DNA from: Paeniroseomonas aquatica
Lineage (GTDB): Bacteria > Pseudomonadota > Alphaproteobacteria > Acetobacterales > Acetobacteraceae
DNA length: 43,617 nt
Reading direction: 5' to 3'
Assembly: GCF_030409335.1 (NCBI RefSeq)
Contig: NZ_JAUFPN010000001.1
Location: forward strand, 18,998 to 62,614
Shown here: one piece after another, positions 25,318 through 33,172 of the stretch
Layout of the letters: each line of letters opens with the position of its first letter
Numbering within the stretch: the stretch's first letter is position 1
Notes under the pieces: generated by a model
Databases searched by the model: none
Seen by the model: the letters and a program-made list of their open reading frames with translations, nothing else
Told to the model about the DNA's origin: nothing
Translations under genes and position numbers: made by a program

Positions 25318-25385
25318 GCGAATGTCTAATAAAAGGTAAATCGTCTCCTATTTCGTGTCGAGTGATCATCGATCCCAATCGCGTC
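25318..25385 (-). promoter_or_regulatory. A/T-rich leader or promoter region
   Basis: The stretch has unusually many A and T bases for this genome, with words such as TCTAATAAAAGGTAAATCG on the plus strand. Read leftward it contains AGGAG and a TTTTATTAG run ahead of the 98-residue gene. It probably holds the promoter and leader of that gene. No clean -35/-10 pair could be fixed. Confidence 0.35.
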
Positions 25386-25827
25386 AACCTCCGCCCGCCG
25401 CCGTGGCCGCCCCGCCCAGCAGGGCCAGGGCGGCGCCCAGGCTGAGCGCCCAGCGGAGGCGGAGGTACTCCGGCGGGACCAGGCCGCGCCGTGCCGCCAG
25501 GGTCTCGGCCGCGGCCGTCGCCAGGATGGCCAGGGCCAGCATGCTGAGCCCCGGTACCGGCGGCAGCATCAGCGCCGCCCAGGCGATCAGCGCCGGCAGG
25601 ACGCCGAGGCCGTGGCGCTGCGCGGCATAGCCGGCCTCGGCCTCGGGCGCCCGCAGGGCGAGGCCCCAGTGGACGGCGCCGAGGAAGCTGAGGATGACCA
25701 TGCCGTAGGTGGCCAGGGCAAAGAGGGCGATGCCCCGCCACTCCGCCGGACCGGCCCAGGCGGCGAGGAGGGTGAGGTAGAAAGGCAGCAGTCCGGCGGC
25801 GCCGAGCCAGCGGGCGGAGGAAGGCAT
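25384..25827 (-). CDS. DUF3429 family membrane protein
   Basis: This 147-residue protein has four to five predicted membrane helices and the pattern S-F-L-G-A-V-H-W-G-L-A-L (about 47-58), characteristic of the DUF3429 family, whose function is unknown. The ATG at 25827 is preceded on its strand by AAGGAT at a good distance. It lies downstream of the glucan synthase gene in the same direction, with a strong hairpin between them that may separate the transcripts. Confidence 0.8.
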   Translation of the reverse strand: MPSSARWLGAAGLLPFYLTLLAAWAGPAEWRGIALFALATYGMVILSFLGAVHWGLALRAPEAEAGYAAQRHGLGVLPALIAWAALMLPPVPGLSMLALAILATAAAETLAARRGLVPPEYLRLRWALSLGAALALLGGAATAAGGG

Positions 25828-25864
25828 GGGCGGTATCCTTGGAGCCTAGCGGGAAGATCGGCGG

Positions 25865-25896
25865 TGCCGCCGGCGGTGCAAGCCCCGCCGGCGGCA
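25865..25896 (-). terminator. Strong hairpin after the glucan synthase gene
   Basis: A perfect 12-base-pair stem (TGCCGCCGGCGG at 25865-25876 pairing with 25885-25896) with an eight-base loop begins seven bases past the end of the leftward glucan synthase gene. There is no run of T after it, so it may act as a U-less terminator or as an mRNA-stabilising 3' structure. Confidence 0.5.
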
Positions 25897-25902
25897 GCCT
25901 CC

Positions 25903-28563
25903 TCAGCCCTGGCGCAGGAGCAGCGCCGGGGCGGTGGCGGGCCGCGCCACCGGCCGCTTCGCCGGCCAGGCGGCGACCAGGCTGACGCCGACCGAGGCGA
26001 GGTAGGGCACCGACTGCACCAGCAGCACCAGGGTCCAGAGCACCGCCTCGGCCGTCGCCGCCTTGTGCACCACCGTGATGCCGGCCGCGGCGCCCCAGAG
26101 CAGCACCGCCAGCGCCGCCTCCTGCCAGGCCATGCCGAGGCCGCGCAGCAGCGCCGGGGCATCGGCCAGCTTCGGCGTGCGGATGAAGGGCAGCCGCCTA
26201 GTGAACAGGCCGAGGATGACCGCCTTGCCGATGGTATGCGTCAGCGCCAGCCCGGCCAGCGCCGCGCCCAGCCTATCCCGCCAGCCGCAGGGCACCCGGG
26301 CGGCATAGAGCGCCCAGATCTGCCCGAGCTTGAACAGGAACAGCCCGAGGCTCGGCGCCATGAAGAGCAGGATGGGAAACTCCGTCCGCACCGGTGCCAG
26401 GATCAGCCCGGCCGACCACACGAGGCCGAGCAGGACGAAGACGAGGCCCAGCGCATCGCCGAACCAGGGCGCCCAGCCGGTGGCGAAGTGCCAGCGCTGG
26501 CCGAGGGTCAGCTCCCGCCGGAAGGGGTTGATGATGGCGGGCCAGTGCTGCTTCAGGATCTGCACCGCGCCATAGGCCCAGCGCAGCCGCTGCTTGCGCC
26601 AGGCGGCGAAGTCGTCCGGCATGACGCCGCGGCCCATGCTCTCCGGGCTGTAGACGGCCTCCCAGCCGTGCCGCATCAGCTTCAGGCCGAGCTCGCTGTC
26701 CTCGCAGATGCACCACTCGGCCCAGCCGTTCGCCATGCGCAGCGCCTCGCGGCGGATCAGCGTCATGGTGCCGTGCTGGATGATGGCGTTGCGCTGGCTG
26801 CGGGTAACCATGCCGGCCTGGAAGAAGCCGGCGTATTCCCAGAACATCAGCCGCTTGAAGGCGCTGTCGGCGCCGTCGCGGTAGTCCTGCGGGTTCTGGG
26901 TGAAGCCCACCTTGGGGTCGGCGAAATGCGGCACCATGCGGCGCAGCCACTCCGGGCTGACCATGTAGTCGCTGTCGATGACGCCGATGATGGCGGCATC
27001 GGGGGCGGTCTGGGCGAGCGCGAAGTTCAGCGCGCCCGCCTTGAAGCCGGGCCAGCGGCCGAGGTGGAAGAAGCGGAACCGCGCGCCGAGCCGGGCGCAG
27101 TGCTGCGCCACCGGCTCCCACAGCGCGGGGTCCTGCGTGTTGTTGTCGACGACCAGCACCTCGAAGTCGGGGTAGTCGAGCCCGGCCAGCGCATCCAGCG
27201 TCTGGCGCACCATGTGCGGCGGCTCGTTGCAGATCGGCAGGTGGATGGAGACCTTGGGCAGCGGCGCATCCTCCGGCGGCGCCGGGCGCGGGCGGGTGCG
27301 GGCCCAGACCGTCTCGGCCAGCTCGAAGCCGTCGGCCAGCAGCACGCCGAGCAGCAGCACCTGGCCGAGGACGAGGGCGCCCCAGACCAGGCCGGCCGAC
27401 CAGCTCAGGTAGGAGCCGGCCATGGTCAGCAGCACCGCCACGATGCCGGTGGTGAAGGCCTGGGCCAGGCCGGCCAGCAGCAGCTTGCCGGGCAGGCGGA
27501 TGTCCGGCCGGCGGCGCAGCAGGGCGAAGACGGCGAGGAAGGAGAACAGCGTGCCGCCGGCCGCCCACCAGGCCCAGCCCGGCGTCTCCCGCACCGCGCC
27601 GGTCAGCGGCCACTTGGCGATGCGGTCGAGGTCGAACATGCCCCAGTGGCCGGCGGCGCGGCCCTCGAAGCTGACCTTCCAGGGCTGGTCGAAGGCCTCC
27701 ATGACGAAGTAGTCGAGGCGGCGCTTCTCGGCCTCGGCGAAGAAGCCGCGCAGGAAGGCCGCCTGGTTGACGCGGGAGGCGCGCGCCGCGCCGATGTCGC
27801 GGCCATCCGAGGGCCAGCCCACCTCGCCGATGACGATGCGCTTGCCGGGGAAGCGGGCGGCGACCGCCTGGTACTTCTCCAGGGTGAAGCGCAGCGCGTC
27901 CTGGACCGGCAGGCCTTCCCAGTAGGGCAGCAGGTGGATGGTGACGACGTCGACCGCCGCCGCCAGCTCCGGGTGCTTGAGCCAGACATGCCAGGGCTCG
28001 GCGGTGGAGATCGGCTGGCGCACGCCCATGCCGCGGAGGGTGCGGATCTGCGCGGCGAGCTTCGCCGGGGTGAGGTCGCCGCGCAGGATCGCCTCGTTGC
28101 CGACCATCAGCAGGTCGACGTTGCGGGCCCGGGCGGCGACCGCCAGCCGGCGCAGCTCCGCCGCGTCGCGCGGCTTGCCGTCCAGCCAGGCGCCCAGGGT
28201 GACCCGCAGGTCGAGCCCCTGCTCGCTGGCCAGCGCCGGGATGCGGTCGAAGCCGCCGTCCACCGTATAGGTGCGGATCCGGCGGGTCAGCGGCGCGATG
28301 GTGCGGAGGTCGCCGGCGATCTGCTCGGCGGTCGGCCAGTCCCCGGCCTCGCCGCTCTGGCCGCGCTGGTAGGGGGCGAAGGCGAAGCCGGCGATCGGGC
28401 CGCGCCAGTCGGGCAGGGCGGCCGGGCGGTTCCAGGCGAACCAGGCGGCGCCATGCAGCGCCGCGACCAGCAGCAGGGCGCAGAGCGTGGCCAAGCGGCC
28501 CCTGGCCGGCTGTGGGCCAGGGGAGGGTGGTCCGTGGGGCGCGGCAACGGCGCGGGCGGCCAT
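25903..28563 (-). CDS. GH17-GT2 fusion, probable beta-1,3-glucan synthase (NdvB-like)
   Basis: This 886-residue membrane protein fuses two enzymes. After one N-terminal helix (about 24-43) comes a glycoside hydrolase 17-type domain (about 55-320) with the catalytic pair Glu157 in V-G-N-E-A and Glu247 in G-E-V-G-W-P-S. Helices follow, then a family 2 glycosyltransferase domain (about 436-670) with Asp473 (V-V-D-N-N), D-S-D (530-532), E-D (621-622) and Q-R-L-R-W (658-662), then a C-terminal membrane bundle. The same order is known in Pseudomonas aeruginosa NdvB, which makes cyclic beta-1,3-glucans. A role in periplasmic glucan synthesis from UDP-glucose is likely. The start at 28563 has GGAG ten bases upstream. 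Confidence 0.88.
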   Translation of the reverse strand: MAARAVAAPHGPPSPGPQPARGRLATLCALLLVAALHGAAWFAWNRPAALPDWRGPIAGFAFAPYQRGQSGEAGDWPTAEQIAGDLRTIAPLTRRIRTYTVDGGFDRIPALASEQGLDLRVTLGAWLDGKPRDAAELRRLAVAARARNVDLLMVGNEAILRGDLTPAKLAAQIRTLRGMGVRQPISTAEPWHVWLKHPELAAAVDVVTIHLLPYWEGLPVQDALRFTLEKYQAVAARFPGKRIVIGEVGWPSDGRDIGAARASRVNQAAFLRGFFAEAEKRRLDYFVMEAFDQPWKVSFEGRAAGHWGMFDLDRIAKWPLTGAVRETPGWAWWAAGGTLFSFLAVFALLRRRPDIRLPGKLLLAGLAQAFTTGIVAVLLTMAGSYLSWSAGLVWGALVLGQVLLLGVLLADGFELAETVWARTRPRPAPPEDAPLPKVSIHLPICNEPPHMVRQTLDALAGLDYPDFEVLVVDNNTQDPALWEPVAQHCARLGARFRFFHLGRWPGFKAGALNFALAQTAPDAAIIGVIDSDYMVSPEWLRRMVPHFADPKVGFTQNPQDYRDGADSAFKRLMFWEYAGFFQAGMVTRSQRNAIIQHGTMTLIRREALRMANGWAEWCICEDSELGLKLMRHGWEAVYSPESMGRGVMPDDFAAWRKQRLRWAYGAVQILKQHWPAIINPFRRELTLGQRWHFATGWAPWFGDALGLVFVLLGLVWSAGLILAPVRTEFPILLFMAPSLGLFLFKLGQIWALYAARVPCGWRDRLGAALAGLALTHTIGKAVILGLFTRRLPFIRTPKLADAPALLRGLGMAWQEAALAVLLWGAAAGITVVHKAATAEAVLWTLVLLVQSVPYLASVGVSLVAAWPAKRPVARPATAPALLLRQG

Positions 28564-28584
28564 GGATCGAATGCTCCGGCAGGG

Positions 28585-28607
28585 TCCGGCGCCGGGGTGG
28601 CGCCGGA
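28585..28607 (-). other. Hairpin in the leader of the glucan synthase gene
   Basis: TCCGGCGCC at 28585-28593 pairs perfectly with GGCGCCGGA at 28599-28607 across a five-base loop. It lies about 22 bases before the leftward start at 28563, just upstream of the GGAG ribosome site. A nearly identical stem occurs at 38171-38193. It could be an RNA control element, a transcription-factor palindrome or a repeat. Confidence 0.35.
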
Positions 28608-28766
28608 AGCGATGCCGATGAAGCGCCCCGGACAAGGCGCCATCCGGCCCGCCGCGTGGCGCGATTGCGGCGGTGCGATCCTGTCGCGCTGCTGTGATGC
28701 CGGGCTGCCCGCTACCGCCGGCCGATCACCCGACGTAGAAGGCCTCCGAGGTTGGGGGCTTTGCGC

Positions 28767-30068
28767 GTGATCTTCTTCGAATTGGCGGTCCTGGCGCTGC
28801 TGGTGGTGCTGAACGGGCTTTTTGCGATGAGCGAGCTGGCCATCGTCTCGGCCCGGCGCGGCCGGCTGATGGCGATGCAGCGGCGCGGCAGCCCCGGGGC
28901 CGAGGCGGCGCTGGCGCTGGCCGAGGACCCGCAGCGCTTCCTGCCGACGGTGCAGATCGGCATCAGCCTGGTCGGCATCCTGGCCGGCGTCTTCGGCGGC
29001 GCGCGGCTGGCCGGGCCGATGGGGGAGGCGCTGGCGCTGATCCCCGGCCTTGCCCCCTTCGCCACCGAGGCCGCCTTCGTGCTGGTGGTGCTGCTGATCG
29101 CCTATGCCAACCTGATCCTGGGCGAGCTGGTGCCGAAGCAGCTGGCGCTGCGCGACCCCGAGCGGGTGGCGGTCGCCGTCGCCCGGCCGATGACCCTGCT
29201 GTCGCGGATCACCGGCCCGGTGGTCTGGGTGCTGAGCCAGTCCTCCAGCCTCGTGCTGAAGCTCTTCGGTGCCTATACGCCGGTCGAATCCTCGGTGACG
29301 GAGGAGGAGGTCAAGGCGGTGGTCGCCGAGGGCGCCGAGGCCGGGGCGCTCGAGCACGAGGAGCGCCACATGATCGAGCGCGTGCTGCGGCTGGCCGACA
29401 AGCCGGTGCGGGCGCTGATGACGCCGCGCAACGACGTCGCCTGGCTCGACCGCAACGCCTCGCCGGAGGAGATCGTCCTGGCGCTGAAGACCCAGAGCGT
29501 GACCCGCTTCGTCGTCGCCGACCGGCGGATCGACAACGTGGTCGGCGTGGTCGTGGCCAAGGACCTGCTGGACCAGGCGCTGGAGGGAGCGCCGCTGTCG
29601 CTGGCCAAGGTGCTGCGCCAGCCGCTGGTGCTGCCGGACAACCTCAATGCGCTGGATGCGCTCGACCGCATGCGGCACGACACCATCGGCATCGCGGTGG
29701 TGCTGGACGAGTACGGCAGCTTCGAGGGGGTGGTCACCGCCTTCGACCTGCTGGAGGCGATCATTGGCGAGCTGGGCCCGTCGGAGGCGCCGGAGACGCC
29801 GGGGGCGCTGGTCACCCGGGCCGACGGCAGCCTGCTGCTGGAGGGGATGATGCCGAGCGACGAGCTGCGCGCCCGGCTGGACCTGCCGCCGCTGCCGCAC
29901 CAGGGCAGCTACCATACCGTCGCCGGGCTGATGCTGGCGCTGCTGCGCCGGGTGCCGCGCGAGGGCGACCGCATCGTCTGGGCCGGCTGGCGCTTCGAGA
30001 TCGTCGACATGGACGGCCGCCGGGTCGACAAGGTGCTGGCCAGCCGGGAGGAGGCGGGGGCGGCCTGA
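28767..30068 (+). CDS. CNNM/CBS/CorC family membrane protein (hemolysin-like)
   Basis: This 433-residue protein has the three parts of the CNNM/YfjD/YtfL family. An N-terminal DUF21 membrane domain (residues 1 to about 185) contains N-G-L-F-A-M-S-E-L-A and L-I-L-G-E-L-V-P-K. A CBS pair (about 200-320) starts at V-R-A-L-M-T-P-R-N-D-V. A C-terminal CorC/HlyC domain (about 335-425) follows. Members are linked to Mg2+/Co2+ export or to tolerance of membrane stress. The GTG at 28767 (M-I-F-F-E-L-A) was chosen for its GGGGG site eight bases upstream; a TTG at 28752 would add five residues. Confidence 0.88.
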   Translation: MIFFELAVLALLVVLNGLFAMSELAIVSARRGRLMAMQRRGSPGAEAALALAEDPQRFLPTVQIGISLVGILAGVFGGARLAGPMGEALALIPGLAPFATEAAFVLVVLLIAYANLILGELVPKQLALRDPERVAVAVARPMTLLSRITGPVVWVLSQSSSLVLKLFGAYTPVESSVTEEEVKAVVAEGAEAGALEHEERHMIERVLRLADKPVRALMTPRNDVAWLDRNASPEEIVLALKTQSVTRFVVADRRIDNVVGVVVAKDLLDQALEGAPLSLAKVLRQPLVLPDNLNALDALDRMRHDTIGIAVVLDEYGSFEGVVTAFDLLEAIIGELGPSEAPETPGALVTRADGSLLLEGMMPSDELRARLDLPPLPHQGSYHTVAGLMLALLRRVPREGDRIVWAGWRFEIVDMDGRRVDKVLASREEAGAA

Positions 30069-30084
30069 CCCGGCGCTGGCTGGG

Positions 30085-30561
30085 CTAGCGGCCGGTGCCG
30101 CGGGCGATCGGGGGGATGAACTGGGCCTCGGTATCCCAGGGGAAGAGGATCCAGGTATCCTGGCTCACCTCGGTGACGAAGGTCTCGACCAGCGGCTTGC
30201 CCGCCGGCTTGGCATAGACGGTGGCCAGATGCGCCTTCGGCAGCAGGGCCCTCACCACCCGGGCGGTGGTGCCGGTATCCACGAGGTCGTCGATCACCAG
30301 CCAGCCGGCGCCGTCCCCGGCCGCGGCCGGGGGCTTGACCACCTGCGGCTGGCCGCGGTCCTCCTCGTCGTAGGTGACGACCGAGACGGTCTCGACCAGC
30401 CGGCATTCCAGCTCGCGGGCGATGATCGCCGCCGGGATGAGCCCGCCGCGGGTGATCGCGACGATGCCGGCGAAGGGGCGGTGGTCCATCAGCCGCCAGG
30501 CTAGCGCCTTGCTGTCGCGGTGCAGCTGGTCCCAGCTGACCGTGAAGTACTTCTCCGCCAC
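30085..30561 (-). CDS. gpt: Xanthine-guanine phosphoribosyltransferase
   Basis: This 158-residue purine salvage enzyme is close to E. coli Gpt in length. It carries the PRPP-binding motif [12 protein letters not shown] (89-100) and the N-terminal T-R-G-G-L-I-P-A (38-45). It converts xanthine, guanine or hypoxanthine to the nucleotide. The start is a GTG at 30561, one base after the stop of csaA, so the two are almost certainly coupled. The end lies 16 bases from the convergent CNNM gene. Confidence 0.92.
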   Translation of the reverse strand: MAEKYFTVSWDQLHRDSKALAWRLMDHRPFAGIVAITRGGLIPAAIIARELECRLVETVSVVTYDEEDRGQPQVVKPPAAAGDGAGWLVIDDLVDTGTTARVVRALLPKAHLATVYAKPAGKPLVETFVTEVSQDTWILFPWDTEAQFIPPIARGTGR

Positions 30562-30562
30562 C

Positions 30563-30904
30563 TCAGAACATCCGCCCGCCGAGGGGCACCGCGAGGTCGG
30601 GCTTCAGCAGCACCACCGCGCCGTTCTCGTCCGGCACGCCGAGCACCAGCACCTCGCTCAGCACCGGGCCGATCTGCCGGGGCGGGAAATTCACCACCGC
30701 CAGCACCTGCCGGCCGATCAGCCGGTCCGGGGCGTAGTGGACGGTGATCTGCGCGGCAGACTTCTTCACCCCGATGCTGCCGCCGAAGTCCACCCAGAGC
30801 CGGATGGACGGCTTGCGTGCCTCGGGGAAGGGCTGGGCGTCGACGATGGTGCCGACGCGCACGTCGACCTTCTCGAAATCCGGGTAGCCGATCTGGTCCG
30901 CCAT
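30563..30904 (-). CDS. csaA: CsaA-type tRNA-binding protein
   Basis: This 113-residue OB-fold protein matches CsaA, a homodimer described as export-related chaperone and tRNA binder, related to the C-terminal domain of methionyl-tRNA synthetase. Family features are [11 protein letters not shown] near residue 11, [28 protein letters not shown] and the usual C-terminal L-G-G-R-M-F. The start at 30904 gives [10 protein letters not shown]; the upstream in-frame extension has shadow composition. It precedes gpt by one base. Confidence 0.9.
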   Translation of the reverse strand: MADQIGYPDFEKVDVRVGTIVDAQPFPEARKPSIRLWVDFGGSIGVKKSAAQITVHYAPDRLIGRQVLAVVNFPPRQIGPVLSEVLVLGVPDENGAVVLLKPDLAVPLGGRMF

Positions 30905-31047
30905 GCCCGAGGCATAGCGCGACGGGACCCCTAGCGGCAAGGCGCAGGAGGCGGGTTGCCGTCCGCCTGCGGCCATGCAAGAGGGACGATCCCTGGCGAA
31001 GCTGCCTGCATCAGAAGCACCAAACGTCCCGAGAACGGAACAGCATC

Positions 31048-32673
31048 ATGAAGCGCGATTTCCATGCCCCCGGCCGCAGCGCCGTCTATGGCTCCCGCGG
31101 CATGGCCGCGACCTCGATGCCGATCGCCACCTTCACCGCCCTCGAGGTGCTGCAGAAGGGCGGCAACGCGCTGGATGCCGCCATCGCCGCCGTCGCGGTG
31201 CTCGGCGTGGTGGAGCCGCAGAGCACCGGCATCGGCGGCGACTGCTTCTGCCTCTATGCCCCGGCCGGCACCGGCCGCGTCATCGCGCTGAACGGCTCCG
31301 GCCGGGCCCCGGCGGCCTCGACGCCGGAGGCGCTGCGGGCGCGGCAGGTGAGCAGCCTGGTCAATACCTCGGCCCATGTGGTGACCATCCCGACCGCCGT
31401 CTCCGGCTGGGAGCTGCTGAACAAGACCTATGGCCGGACCGAGCTGGGCGAGCTGCTGCGCCCGGCGATCCGCTGCGCCGAGGAAGGCTGGCCGGTGCAT
31501 GCCCGGGTCGCCTCCGACTGGGCCTCGGCCGCGGCCAAGCTGCGCGGCAACGAGGCCTCGGCCCGCCGCTTCCTGGTGGATGGGCAGGCGCCCGCCATCG
31601 GCCACCGCTTCACCCAGCCGGAACTCGGCCGGACCCTGCGGGCCATCGCCACCCATGGCGCCCGGGCTTTCTACGAGGGCGAGATCGCCGCCGACATGGT
31701 GGCGACGCTGCGCGCCCTCGGCGGCCTCCATACCGAGGAGGATTTCGCCAAGGGCCTGCGCAACGCCGATTTCGTCGAGCCGATCAAGACGGCCTGGCGC
31801 GGCATGGAGGTCTACCAGTGCCCGCCGAACGGCTCGGGCCTGCATGTGCTCCAGCTGCTCGGCATCCTCGACGGCTTCGAGACGCCGGCGCAGGGGCCGC
31901 TGAGCGCCGAGCGCTACCACCGCCACATCGAGGCGGCGCGGCTGGTCTACCGCGACCGCGACGCCTTCCTCGCCGACCCCTCCCAGGTGGATGTCCCGGT
32001 CGGGATGCTGACCGACCGCGGCTACCTCGACCGGCTGCGGGCGCTGATCAGCGACGAGCGGGCGATGAAGGCGATGCCGCCGGCCGGGACCAGCGACCTC
32101 GCGAAGCACAAGGACACCGTCTACCTCTGCGTGGTGGATGAGGAGGGCAATGCCTGCTCTTTCATCAACTCGCTGTTCGAGAGCTTCGGCAGCGGCATCC
32201 TGGCGGAGAAGTCCGGCGTGATGCTGCACAACCGCGGCTACGGGTTCCGCCTGCAGGAAGGCCACCCGAACTGCATCGCGCCCAACAAGCGGCCGATGCA
32301 CACCATCATCCCGGGGATGGTGATGCAGGATGGGCCGAGGGGCCTTGAGGCCATCATGCCCTACGGCGTCATGGGCGGGCATTTCCAGCCGATGGGCCAG
32401 ACCCTGTTCCTGACCAACCACTTCGAATTCGGCCTCGACGTGCAGGAGGCGATCGATTGCCCGCGGCTCTTCCCGGCGCCGGACAAGGGCGTGGTCGAGG
32501 TCGAGAAGCGCATCCCCGCCAGCGTCGTCGACCGGCTGAGCCGGATGGGCCACGACATCGCGCTGATGGAGAAGCCGCATGGCGGCGGCCAGGCGATCTT
32601 CATCGACCGCAAGGCCGGCACGCTGGTGGGCGGCAGCGATCCGCGCAAGGACGGCTGCGCGCTCGGGTTCTGA
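31048..32673 (+). CDS. Gamma-glutamyltranspeptidase family protein, no signal peptide
   Basis: This 541-residue protein is a family T3 (Ntn-hydrolase) enzyme, clearly divergent from the ggt at 8250. The N-terminal part has G-M-A-A-T-S-M-P-I-A-T and G-G-N-A-L-D-A-A-I-A (38-47), then V-E-P-Q-S-T-G-I-G-G-D. The predicted nucleophile is Thr357 in K-D-T-V-Y-L-C-V-V-D. No signal peptide is visible, so it should be cytosolic, unlike classic GGT. It may act on gamma-glutamyl compounds or, like related cephalosporin acylase-type members, on other amides. It begins an operon with a macrodomain gene four bases downstream and then an amidase gene. Confidence 0.88.
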   Translation: MKRDFHAPGRSAVYGSRGMAATSMPIATFTALEVLQKGGNALDAAIAAVAVLGVVEPQSTGIGGDCFCLYAPAGTGRVIALNGSGRAPAASTPEALRARQVSSLVNTSAHVVTIPTAVSGWELLNKTYGRTELGELLRPAIRCAEEGWPVHARVASDWASAAAKLRGNEASARRFLVDGQAPAIGHRFTQPELGRTLRAIATHGARAFYEGEIAADMVATLRALGGLHTEEDFAKGLRNADFVEPIKTAWRGMEVYQCPPNGSGLHVLQLLGILDGFETPAQGPLSAERYHRHIEAARLVYRDRDAFLADPSQVDVPVGMLTDRGYLDRLRALISDERAMKAMPPAGTSDLAKHKDTVYLCVVDEEGNACSFINSLFESFGSGILAEKSGVMLHNRGYGFRLQEGHPNCIAPNKRPMHTIIPGMVMQDGPRGLEAIMPYGVMGGHFQPMGQTLFLTNHFEFGLDVQEAIDCPRLFPAPDKGVVEVEKRIPASVVDRLSRMGHDIALMEKPHGGGQAIFIDRKAGTLVGGSDPRKDGCALGF

Positions 32674-32677
32674 GCCG

Positions 32678-33172
32678 ATGCGGGCGATCCGGGCGGATAT
32701 CACCACCCTCGATGTCGATGCCGTGGTGACCGCGGCGAACGAGGCGCTGGCGGGCGGCGGCGGCGTCGACGGCGCGGTGCATCGCGCCGCCGGGCCCGAG
32801 CTGCTGGCCGCCTGCCAGGCGATCGGCGGCTGCCCGACCGGGGAGGCGCGCATCACCCCGGGCTTCGGCCTCAAGGCGCGGCACGTCATCCACGCCGTCG
32901 GCCCCATCTGGCGCGGCGGCACCGAGGGCGAGCCGGGGCTGCTGGCCGGCGCCTACCGCGCCAGCCTGGCGCGGCTGCGCGAGGTCGGCGGCAGCTCCAT
33001 CGCCTTTCCCGCCATCTCCACCGGCACCTATGGCTATCCGCCGCAGCAGGCGGTGCGGATCGCGGTGGTGACGATGCGGGAGGAATTCCTGGCGCATGGC
33101 CCGCTCGACGTGACCTTCGCCTGCTTCGACGATGCCAGCCTGGCGCTCTACCAGAAGGAACTCGAGCCGTGA
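32678..33172 (+). CDS. Macrodomain protein, probable O-acetyl-ADP-ribose deacetylase
   Basis: This 164-residue protein is a single macrodomain of the YmdB/MacroD class, which removes the acetyl group from O-acetyl-ADP-ribose or ADP-ribose from proteins. Key features are D-I-T-T-L-D-V-D-A-V-V-T-A-A-N (Asn21), the glycine loop G-G-G-G-V-D-G-A (27-34), and the second loop A-I-S-T-G-T-Y-G-Y-P (112-121). The ATG at 32678 is four bases after the transpeptidase stop, and its own stop overlaps the GTG of the amidase gene (GTGA). The position between two amide hydrolases is unusual. Confidence 0.92.
   Translation: MRAIRADITTLDVDAVVTAANEALAGGGGVDGAVHRAAGPELLAACQAIGGCPTGEARITPGFGLKARHVIHAVGPIWRGGTEGEPGLLAGAYRASLARLREVGGSSIAFPAISTGTYGYPPQQAVRIAVVTMREEFLAHGPLDVTFACFDDASLALYQKELEP

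Noticed and set aside
25612-28770. Rightward open frame of about 1050 codons opposite the glucan synthase gene
   Set aside because: Composition (Gly, Arg, Gln, His, Ala strings) is that of an antisense shadow, while the leftward frame carries complete GH17 and GT2 motifs.
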